Assembly: GCA_035630195.1 (NCBI GenBank)
Contig: DASQLD010000352.1
Location: forward strand, 1 to 6,705
DNA from: DASQDN01 sp035630195
Lineage (GTDB): Bacteria; Acidobacteriota; Terriglobia; Bryobacterales; Bryobacteraceae
DNA: 6,705 nt
Reading direction: 5' to 3'
Positions 1 through 5,550 of this stretch are shown piece by piece. Within the stretch, counting starts at the first letter, position 1. Each line of letters opens with the position of its first letter. The translations under genes were made by a program, and so were the position numbers. The notes under the pieces were generated by a model. That model made no database searches and was not told the DNA's origin. It was given only the letters and a program-made list of their open reading frames with translations.

Positions 1-2
1 AA

Positions 3-785
3 GCGGCCCGATTCGCCAGCATGACGAACATCGACATGAACGGCATCGGATCACCGGACTATGGGCAGCGAGCTGCAGCGCAGCTCGAACAGGACATCAA
101 GGAAGGGGCGATCGGTGTAAAAGCGTGGAAGGACTTCGGAATGCAGCAGAAGGACGTGAACGGCAAACGTGTTCCGGTCGACGATCCGCGCCTCGATCCG
201 GTGTGGGACGTGTGCGCCAAGTACAAGATTCCTGTCATGATCCACACCGCCGACCCGAAGCCGCTGTACGATCCCATGGACAAATACAACGAGCGATGGC
301 TTGAGCTAAGGCTTCGGCCGAATCGTGGTGAGGCCGGCACAGGACTGACCTGGGAGCAGGTCATCGGAGAGCAGCACAGTCTGTTCGCCAAGCATCCGAA
401 AACGATCTTTATCGCGGCTCACATGGGCTGGCTGTCCCACGATCTACAGAAGCTCGGCGAGATGCTGGATCGGATGCCCAACCTGAACGTGGAGATCGCG
501 GCAATCCTCGGGGAACTTGGCCGGCAGCCGCGGACCGCCAAACGCTTCTTTATCAAGTATCAGGACCGCATTCTGTTCGGCAAAGACACCTACAACATCA
601 GCGAATACCCGTTCTATTTTCGGCTTCTGGAGAGCGACGACGACTGGATCGACAACATCCGCAAGTATCACGGGCTGTGGAAGCTGTACGGGCTCGACTT
701 GCCGGATGAAGTATTGAAGAAGGTGTACTACAAGAACGCGCTCCGGCTTTTCCCGAAGTTGTCTTCCGCCGGCTTTCCCAGATGA
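3..785 (+). CDS. Amidohydrolase family (amidohydrolase_2) metal-dependent hydrolase, 5' partial
   Basis: This is the C-terminal part of a TIM-barrel amidohydrolase-superfamily enzyme. The reading frame is open through the left edge, with six in-frame codons before the first ATG at 21, and that ATG lies inside the conserved fold, so the true start and the N-terminal HxH metal motif lie outside the window. Numbering from the ATG at 21, the later barrel strands are visible: PVMIHTADP with the likely metal ligand H75, FIAAHMGW with H134, and ILFGKDTY with D189, the usual position of the catalytic aspartate. The tail (YGLDLPDEVLKKVYYKNALRLFP is split here as YGLDLPDEVL then KKVYYKNALRLFP) is typical of the family C-terminus. 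The substrate cannot be told from sequence; relatives are hydrolases or decarboxylases. I see no lesion. It ends 7 nt before the sigma factor gene, so the two may share a transcript. The family call is firm and the exact reaction is unknown. Confidence 0.9.
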   Translation, partial: AARFASMTNIDMNGIGSPDYGQRAAAQLEQDIKEGAIGVKAWKDFGMQQKDVNGKRVPVDDPRLDPVWDVCAKYKIPVMIHTADPKPLYDPMDKYNERWLELRLRPNRGEAGTGLTWEQVIGEQHSLFAKHPKTIFIAAHMGWLSHDLQKLGEMLDRMPNLNVEIAAILGELGRQPRTAKRFFIKYQDRILFGKDTYNISEYPFYFRLLESDDDWIDNIRKYHGLWKLYGLDLPDEVLKKVYYKNALRLFPKLSSAGFPR

Positions 786-792
786 TCCCATC

Positions 793-1293
793 ATGACGCG
801 GGATGAAATCCTGGCGCGGCTCCGTGAAAGGATCGTCGCGTTTGCGGCATCTCGTATGGGGAGGGATATTGCGGAGGATCTCGCGCAAGACGTCTTGATT
901 GTTATCGAGGAGAAGTACGGGCATGTCCTCGAACTAGGTGACTTGCTGCCATTAAGCCTTCAGATTGTTCGATTTAAGATGGCTGGGGCGAGGCGAAAAT
1001 CCTTACGACATGGCGAATCGAGCAAGGCAGCGATAGACGAGTTGCAATTACCATCGCCGTCTCTGAGTCCCGAAGACCAAGCGGCGCGTCAACAGAGTGT
1101 CGAACGGTTAACCGCTGCCGTGCAGAAGCTCGGCGAGCGGTGCCGGGAGTTGTTTCGGCTCAAACTATTGGGAAGGAGTTTCGCCGAAATTCAAGAGCAC
1201 TTTGGCGCGGCATCCATCAACACTGTGTACACCTGGGATGCTCGCTGCCGGAAGCAGCTCTTGGATCTAATGGGAGGGAAGTGGACCGTATGA
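793..1293 (+). CDS. Sigma-70 family (ECF-like) RNA polymerase sigma factor
   Basis: The 166-aa protein has the two-domain layout of an ECF-type sigma factor that directs RNA polymerase to a specific promoter set. Residues about 5-75 look like region 2, with an acidic/hydrophobic stretch around AEDLAQDVLIVIEEKY (27-42), followed by a basic segment (FKMAGARRKSLRHGE, 61-75). A variable linker (76-100) leads to region 4 at about 103-160, with the helix-turn-helix around LGRSFAEIQEHFGAASINTV (126-145) and a basic recognition helix after it (DARCRKQLLDLM). The ATG at 793 is chosen because region 2 begins just after it; no strong Shine-Dalgarno sequence is seen, which would fit coupling to the upstream hydrolase that stops 7 nt earlier. 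The stop overlaps the next gene's ATG (ATGA, 1290-1293). I infer that the downstream membrane protein controls this factor. The family call is strong; the regulon and signal are unknown. Confidence 0.88.
   Translation: MTRDEILARLRERIVAFAASRMGRDIAEDLAQDVLIVIEEKYGHVLELGDLLPLSLQIVRFKMAGARRKSLRHGESSKAAIDELQLPSPSLSPEDQAARQQSVERLTAAVQKLGERCRELFRLKLLGRSFAEIQEHFGAASINTVYTWDARCRKQLLDLMGGKWTV
1272..1281 (+). promoter_or_regulatory. Shine-Dalgarno sequence deciding the ATG at 1290
   Basis: A purine-rich run, GGGAGGGAAG, sits 8-11 nt before the ATG at 1290. An in-frame GTG at 1281 directly abuts this run and is too close to use it, so the ATG is the better start. The site lies inside the end of the sigma factor gene. 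Confidence 0.7.
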
Positions 1294-2264
1294 CCGACGA
1301 CGTTCGCAAGTTGCTTGGCGGATACGCGACCGGTACACTCTCGCCCAATGAGAAACAAGTTCTGTTTGAGGCAGCGCTCCAGGACAATGAGCTCTTCGCG
1401 GCGCTTTCCGATGAGCATGCGTTGAAGAACTTGCTCGACGACAGCGCGATTCGTGCCCAATTGCTGCGCGCTACCGAAGAGCCACGCTTCAGTGTTACTG
1501 CGGCGTTGCGTGAGTGGTTTGAGCGGCCCAAATCCAAAGTCCTGGTCACACTCGGAGCGATTCTGCTCATGGCGATCGGCTTTCAGGAGGTTCGTCACGT
1601 ACGTCCGCAGCCGACGCAAATCGCCGAGGTACGCGAGTCCGAAGGACACAAGAATCTTGCGCTAGGGACTCCGGCAGATTCTTCTCCGCCCGCTGCCAAG
1701 GAAGTAGCTAAGCCGGCGCCGCCCAAGCCCCAACCTAAGCTCGAGAAGCGCGAAGCGAATAAGCCGGCGGCGCCGCCCGAGCAGTATGCGCAGGTACCGC
1801 CGCAACCAGAAGCTCTGATGTCAGGACGACAGATGCAACTTGCCGATGCAGCGCCTCCCGTAAAGCAGGCGGAGATCGCTCCCTCCTTGCCGGTACGATA
1901 CGAACTCCTGCTTCAATCAGCCAACGGCGAGTTCCAACCCGTGCCCAACAACCACGAGTTTCAGACCGGGGATGTCATGCGCGTTCGCGTTACGTCGTCA
2001 CGTGCCGGCGCGGTGGCAATCTCTGCCGCCGGTCGGACGACAGTGTCTTCGCCCGTGCGCGCCAACGAAACGACCACACTGCCGGCAGACGGTGGGATCA
2101 GGGTCACGCCCGCCTCCGATAAACTGGTACTTGGATTTGCGGTTCTAGGCGCCGATCTGACATCCGCTAGCCGCAGTTTTCGAGCGGCGAACGAGGCGAA
2201 GGCAGCGCCAGCATCGAACTCGTCATTAACAATTGAGATTCCACTGCGTCAGCGTAAGCAGTGA
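1290..2264 (+). CDS. Single-pass membrane protein with anti-sigma-like head and DUF4384-like outer domain
   Basis: This 324-aa protein is probably the partner or regulator of the adjacent sigma factor. Residues 1-80 form an acidic, helical cytoplasmic head (LLGGYATGTLSPNEK, then AALQDNELFAALSDEHALKNLL split here) like the heads of putative anti-sigma proteins in Acidobacteria; it lacks the HxxxCxxC zinc motif of classical ZAS anti-sigma factors. One transmembrane segment follows (KVLVTLGAILLMAIGF, 83-98). Residues about 128-198 are a Pro/Ala/Lys-rich flexible linker, probably periplasmic. Residues about 202-285 look like a divergent DUF4384 beta domain (RYELLLQSANGEF, FQTGDVMRVRVTSSRAGAVAI). 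The frame is open upstream to 1140, but that part overlaps the sigma gene and is a shadow. The start is the ATG in an ATGA overlap with the sigma stop, which implies translational coupling. Topology is clear, the DUF4384 resemblance is moderate, and the anti-sigma role is inferred. Confidence 0.82.
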   Translation: MTDDVRKLLGGYATGTLSPNEKQVLFEAALQDNELFAALSDEHALKNLLDDSAIRAQLLRATEEPRFSVTAALREWFERPKSKVLVTLGAILLMAIGFQEVRHVRPQPTQIAEVRESEGHKNLALGTPADSSPPAAKEVAKPAPPKPQPKLEKREANKPAAPPEQYAQVPPQPEALMSGRQMQLADAAPPVKQAEIAPSLPVRYELLLQSANGEFQPVPNNHEFQTGDVMRVRVTSSRAGAVAISAAGRTTVSSPVRANETTTLPADGGIRVTPASDKLVLGFAVLGADLTSASRSFRAANEAKAAPASNSSLTIEIPLRQRKQ

Positions 2265-2536
2265 CTATAGCCATTCTTCGCGCGCGCGCCAAGGACGACC
2301 AGAGTCGTTGGGCCTTCTTCGACAACCGAATACTGGATGCGTACAGCAATCTTGTCCTCCACGCTGGCGGACCAAACGCGATAGATCTTCTCAAGTTGTT
2401 GTGTAGTTTTCATCTCAATCCAATTGTCGAACCTGAATGGCGGCAAAGAGCGTCTAACCAAGTGTTTGTGTTGAAAATAAAGGCAAATAAAAATTTTCGA
2501 AAGCCGTTAATGACGCAAATGAGGGTAGCCTTCTGA
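2261..2536 (+). CDS. Doubtful 91-codon ORF bridging the gap
   Basis: I do not recognise this ORF. It starts at a GTG overlapping the previous gene's TGA (GTGA, 2261-2264) and stops at a TGA overlapping the proposed CTG start of the next gene (CTGA, 2533-2536), so it would link the two flanking genes by 4-nt overlaps at both ends. The predicted protein has no signal peptide, membrane segment or known motif that I can see. Its first two thirds have ordinary composition, but the last third runs through an AT-rich stretch (about 2461-2520, giving a Lys/Asn-rich tail) that looks more like a promoter region. An antisense ORF (2413 down to 2249) covers the same bases in the same codon register. It may be chance or a decayed gene remnant; the overlaps are the only positive argument. 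Confidence 0.25.
   Translation: MTIAILRARAKDDQSRWAFFDNRILDAYSNLVLHAGGPNAIDLLKLLCSFHLNPIVEPEWRQRASNQVFVLKIKANKNFRKPLMTQMRVAF
2466..2511 (+). promoter_or_regulatory. AT-rich putative promoter region for the PGPGW-uvrA operon
   Basis: This is the most AT-rich stretch of the window and lies just ahead of the small membrane-protein gene, where a promoter would be expected. Weak sigma-70-like combinations can be drawn, for example TTGTGT at 2466-2471, a 16-nt spacer, then TAAAAA at 2488-2493. A TTGAAA at 2471-2476 is also present but has no good -10 at 17 nt. A palindrome TTTCGAAA lies at 2495-2502. I see no recognisable LexA box. The position is suggestive and the exact boxes are not secure. Confidence 0.3.
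2521..2525 (+). promoter_or_regulatory. Shine-Dalgarno sequence for a CTG start at 2533
   Basis: GAGGG lies 7 nt before the CTG at 2533. No ATG, GTG or TTG in the coding frame lies between the upstream in-frame stop (TAA, 2488-2490) and the TTG at 2584, so this site supports the CTG as the initiation codon. Confidence 0.55.
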
Positions 2537-2548
2537 AGAAGATTCTTC
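2530..2548. repeat. Overlapping short inverted repeats at the CTG start
   Basis: CTTCT-GA-AGAAG (2530-2541) and GAAGAA-GA-TTCTTC (2535-2548) overlap, forming alternating TTCT/AGAA blocks around the proposed start codon. As RNA, a 5-bp stem with a 4-nt AGAT loop is possible for the second one. This could affect initiation or be an operator, or it could be chance; it is too short to be sure. Confidence 0.35.
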
Positions 2549-2775
2549 GCATTGCAGGCGGAGTTGGCCTCATCCTCATAGGCTTGGTAGGCCTCATCAT
2601 GCCGATCATGCCTGGTTGGATCTTCATTATTCCCGGCCTTGTCATTCTTGCGGATCATTCCCCGGCCATCAGGCGGCTTCTCGAATGGGCCAAAGGCAAA
2701 TTCGAAGATGCACGAACAGCGGCTGGCGGCAAGCCATCTGCGACAATGGAAAATCGTTCTGATTCCGGCAAGTGA
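2533..2775 (+). CDS. PGPGW-like small two-helix membrane protein
   Basis: An 80-aa membrane protein resembling the PGPGW family (putative transmembrane protein, PF09656-type). From the CTG start it reads M-KKILRIAGGVGLILIGLVG, then LIMPIMPGWIFIIPGLVILA, then DHSPAIRRLLEWAKGKFEDA and a polar tail. Two hydrophobic helices (about 6-22 and 26-42) flank the MPIMPGW turn, which stands where the family has its PGPGW motif, and a cytoplasmic amphipathic RRLLEWAK helix follows. The TTG at 2584 would delete the first helix, so it is rejected as the start. The CTG at 2533 has GAGGG 7 nt upstream and gives the typical basic N-terminus before helix 1. The gene ends 9 nt before uvrA and in the same frame, so the two are probably co-transcribed. 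The function of the family is unknown. The family call is good; the start codon is inferred. Confidence 0.78.
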   Translation: MKKILRIAGGVGLILIGLVGLIMPIMPGWIFIIPGLVILADHSPAIRRLLEWAKGKFEDARTAAGGKPSATMENRSDSGK

Positions 2776-2784
2776 TCTTCCCCC

Positions 2785-5550
2785 ATGCTCACCCGCATCA
2801 GCGTGCATGGCGCACGTCAGCACAACCTTAAGAACATTGACGTCGAGATCCCGCGCAATACCTTTACCGTCATAACGGGGCTTAGCGGATCCGGTAAATC
2901 GTCGCTCGCCTTCGACACGATTTACGCGGAAGGACAGCGCCGCTATGTTGAGACCTTGTCACCATACGCACGCCAGTTCCTCGATCAAATGGAGCGGCCC
3001 GACGTCGATTCCATCGATGGCCTCAGTCCCGCGATCTCCATCGAGCAGAAGACCACCAGCCGCAGCCCGCGATCCACTGTGGGCACGGTGACGGAGATCT
3101 ACGATTACCTCCGTCTGTTGTACTCGTCCATCGGTATTCCGCACTGCCCGGAGTGCGGTTTTGAGATCGCCCGACAAACGACGGAACAAATCCTTCAGCA
3201 AGTGATGGGCTTGACGAACGAAAGGGTCATGATCCTGGCTCCGGTTGTTCGTGGACGGAAGGGCGAATACAAGAAGGAGCTCGAAAGGTTCGCAAAGCAA
3301 GGCTTTGTGAAGGCGCGCATCGATGGTGAGTTGCGGTCGCTCGACGAGGAGATTATCGCGCTCGACAAGCGAAAGAACCACACCATCGACGTCGTCGTGG
3401 ATCGACTGGTGCTCAAGCCCGGAATTGAGAAGCGGCTCGAGGCTTCCATTCAGACAGCCACGAAGCTGACGGATGGGCTGGTTACTGTCTCCATTTTGAA
3501 TGGCGCGGAAAAGCTCTATTCCCAAAAGCTGGCTTGTCCGAATTGTGGCCGCAGCGTTCCGCAGCTTGAACCTAGATCGTTCTCCTTCAACAGCCCTTAC
3601 GGCGCGTGTGACGCGTGCGTCGGTCTTGGCAGCACATGGAGCTTCGATTCAGGAAAAGTGATTAACGACCCATCAAAGCCGTTGCTTGAAGGAGCTTTGG
3701 GGGTAGGCGCTTCGGCGATCTCAATGCTCGAGCCGATTAGCCAAGCGGCCGCGCGTCTCGGTATCGATTTGACGGTCCCTTTCGAAAAGCTACCGAAGAA
3801 GACGCAAGGTCTTCTGGTGAACGGAGGAACAGGCTTTCCCGGCGGCATCATGAAGCTGCTCGAACACCGTTATCGCTCTTCCAGCGATGCCGGTCGTGAG
3901 TGGTTGATGGAATACATGTCACCCATCGAATGCGCCGCGTGCGCGGGACAGCGGCTGAAACCCACAAGCCTGGCGGTACGCGTCAAAGGACTCGGGATTT
4001 CTGAGCTGACGGGCATGTCCCTTCAAAGGGCTTTGCAACTCGTCAGTACCTGGCAGCTTACCGAGCGGGAAGCGCAAATTGCGGCCCGAGTGCTCGATGA
4101 AATCCGGCATCGGCTCGAATATCTCACCGCTGTAGGGTTGGACTATCTGAGCTTGAGCCGTGGGTCGTCAACGCTCTCTGGTGGCGAAGCGCAGCGCATA
4201 CGGCTTGCGACGCAGATCGGGTCGAAATTACGCGGAGTTCTCTACGTGCTCGATGAGCCGTCGATCGGTCTGCACCCACGGGATAACGATCGTTTACTGG
4301 CCACTTTGAGCAGGTTGCGGGATCTCGGGAACACAGTGCTCGTGGTCGAGCACGATGCCGATACAATCCGGCAGGCGGATCACGTGATCGATCTCGGGCC
4401 TGGCGCCGGCAGGCTGGGAGGTGGACTAGTCGGAGCAGGAACCCCTGAGCAGATTCAGAATCAGCCCGGATCCTTGACCGGACAATACCTTTCCGGGGCC
4501 TTGAAGATCGAAGCTCCTAAACGGCGACGGTCCGGAAACAAGGAAGCGATCATGGTCAAGGGAGCGCGCGAGCACAACCTCAAGAACATCGACGTCGAGT
4601 TTCCGCTAGGCAGATTTATTGTAGTCACCGGTGTTTCAGGCAGCGGTAAGTCGACTCTCGTAAACGACATCCTTTATCGAGCGCTGGCTCAGCATGTATA
4701 CAACTCGCGCGCCAAGCCAGGGCTTCATGACCAGATCATCGGTCTGGAGCACATCGACAAAGTGATCGAGATCGATCAGGCGCCGATCGGGCGGACGCCG
4801 CGATCGAATCCCGCCACATACACAGGGGTCTTCACGCCGATTCGCGATCTCTACGCCATGCTTCCGGAATCGCGGGAACGCGGGTACAAGGCGGGTCGAT
4901 TCAGTTTCAACGTCAAGGGAGGCCGATGCGAGGCGTGCCAGGGAGATGGCATGAAGCGCATTGAGATGAACTTTCTGCCCGACGTATATGTCACGTGCGA
5001 CGTTTGCCGCGGCAAGCGATACAACTCCGAGACGTTGCAGGTGAAGTATAAGAATTACTCCATCGCGGACCTGCTCGGCGCGACGGTAGAGGAAGCGATC
5101 TCCGTACTTGAGAACCTGCCGCAGATCCAGGCCAAGGTTCGCACTTTATACGACGTCGGCCTTGGATACATTCATCTAGGACAGTCGGCGACGACGCTCT
5201 CCGGTGGCGAAGCACAGCGTATCAAGCTCGCAAAAGAACTCAGCCGCAAACAGACCGGAAGAACGTTCTACATACTCGATGAGCCGACAACGGGTTTGCA
5301 CTTTGAAGATATCCGGCGGCTGCTGGATGTGCTGCACCAACTCGTCGAGAAAGGCAACACGGTCCTGGTGATCGAGCACCAACTCGATGTGATTAAGACA
5401 GCCGACTGGATCATCGATCTTGGTCCTGAGGGCGGTGAAGGTGGTGGCGAGATCGTCGCCACGGGAACGCCCGAGCAGGTCATTCGGAATCGCCGGAGCC
5501 ATACGGCAGTCGCGCTCGAAAAGATCATGCGCAATGGGAAGGTAGCTTGA
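2785..5550 (+). CDS. uvrA: Excinuclease ABC subunit A (UvrA)
   Basis: UvrA is the damage-sensing ATPase of nucleotide excision repair; as a dimer it loads UvrB onto damaged DNA in the cytoplasm. The 921-aa protein is near full family length (E. coli has 940). Both ABC modules are intact: Walker A GLSGSGKS (32-39), signature LSGGEAQR (464-471) and Walker B LYVLDE (486-491) in the first; Walker A GVSGSGKS (616-623), signature LSGGEAQR (805-812) and Walker B FYILDE (828-833) in the second. Zinc ligands are C251, C254, C275, C278 and C715, C718, C738, C741; further CxxC pairs occur at 121/124 and 383/386. The UvrB-binding segment (about 125-245, with VVRGRKGEYKKEL) is present, which argues for UvrA rather than a UvrA2-type paralogue. 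The ATG at 2785 begins the conserved N-terminus; no good Shine-Dalgarno precedes it, so reinitiation from the gene ending 9 nt upstream is possible. No LexA box was recognised. Confidence 0.98.
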   Translation: MLTRISVHGARQHNLKNIDVEIPRNTFTVITGLSGSGKSSLAFDTIYAEGQRRYVETLSPYARQFLDQMERPDVDSIDGLSPAISIEQKTTSRSPRSTVGTVTEIYDYLRLLYSSIGIPHCPECGFEIARQTTEQILQQVMGLTNERVMILAPVVRGRKGEYKKELERFAKQGFVKARIDGELRSLDEEIIALDKRKNHTIDVVVDRLVLKPGIEKRLEASIQTATKLTDGLVTVSILNGAEKLYSQKLACPNCGRSVPQLEPRSFSFNSPYGACDACVGLGSTWSFDSGKVINDPSKPLLEGALGVGASAISMLEPISQAAARLGIDLTVPFEKLPKKTQGLLVNGGTGFPGGIMKLLEHRYRSSSDAGREWLMEYMSPIECAACAGQRLKPTSLAVRVKGLGISELTGMSLQRALQLVSTWQLTEREAQIAARVLDEIRHRLEYLTAVGLDYLSLSRGSSTLSGGEAQRIRLATQIGSKLRGVLYVLDEPSIGLHPRDNDRLLATLSRLRDLGNTVLVVEHDADTIRQADHVIDLGPGAGRLGGGLVGAGTPEQIQNQPGSLTGQYLSGALKIEAPKRRRSGNKEAIMVKGAREHNLKNIDVEFPLGRFIVVTGVSGSGKSTLVNDILYRALAQHVYNSRAKPGLHDQIIGLEHIDKVIEIDQAPIGRTPRSNPATYTGVFTPIRDLYAMLPESRERGYKAGRFSFNVKGGRCEACQGDGMKRIEMNFLPDVYVTCDVCRGKRYNSETLQVKYKNYSIADLLGATVEEAISVLENLPQIQAKVRTLYDVGLGYIHLGQSATTLSGGEAQRIKLAKELSRKQTGRTFYILDEPTTGLHFEDIRRLLDVLHQLVEKGNTVLVIEHQLDVIKTADWIIDLGPEGGEGGGEIVATGTPEQVIRNRRSHTAVALEKIMRNGKVA
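5537..5542 (+). promoter_or_regulatory. Shine-Dalgarno sequence for the TTG start at 5547
   Basis: GGAAGG inside the last codons of uvrA lies 4 nt before the TTG at 5547. It supports initiation at this non-ATG codon in the TTGA overlap. The next in-frame ATG is far downstream, beyond well-conserved-looking sequence. Confidence 0.55.

Noticed and set aside
1140..1289. Upstream extension of the membrane-protein frame to an ATG at 1140
   Set aside because: It lies wholly inside the sigma factor gene in another frame and has no family-like sequence; the ATG at 1290 has a good Shine-Dalgarno sequence and an ATGA overlap.
2279..2289. Alternating CG run of 11 nt, possible Z-DNA or terminator stem
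   Set aside because: Short, self-complementary without a proper loop and not followed by a T-run, so not a terminator; too short to call structural.
2265..2460. Rho-independent terminator after the membrane-protein gene
   Set aside because: No GC-rich hairpin followed by a T-tract was seen.
2249..2461. Minus-strand ORF in the gap, with a plausible ATG at 2413 and a TTG at 2461
   Set aside because: No recognised family, only a weak ribosome-binding site, and it shares codon register with the plus-strand ORF, so its codon content may be a mirror effect. Kept as an alternative in the findings, not as a feature.
2959..3525. 188-aa minus-strand ORF inside uvrA
   Set aside because: Antisense shadow of highly conserved UvrA coding sequence; no family-like motifs.
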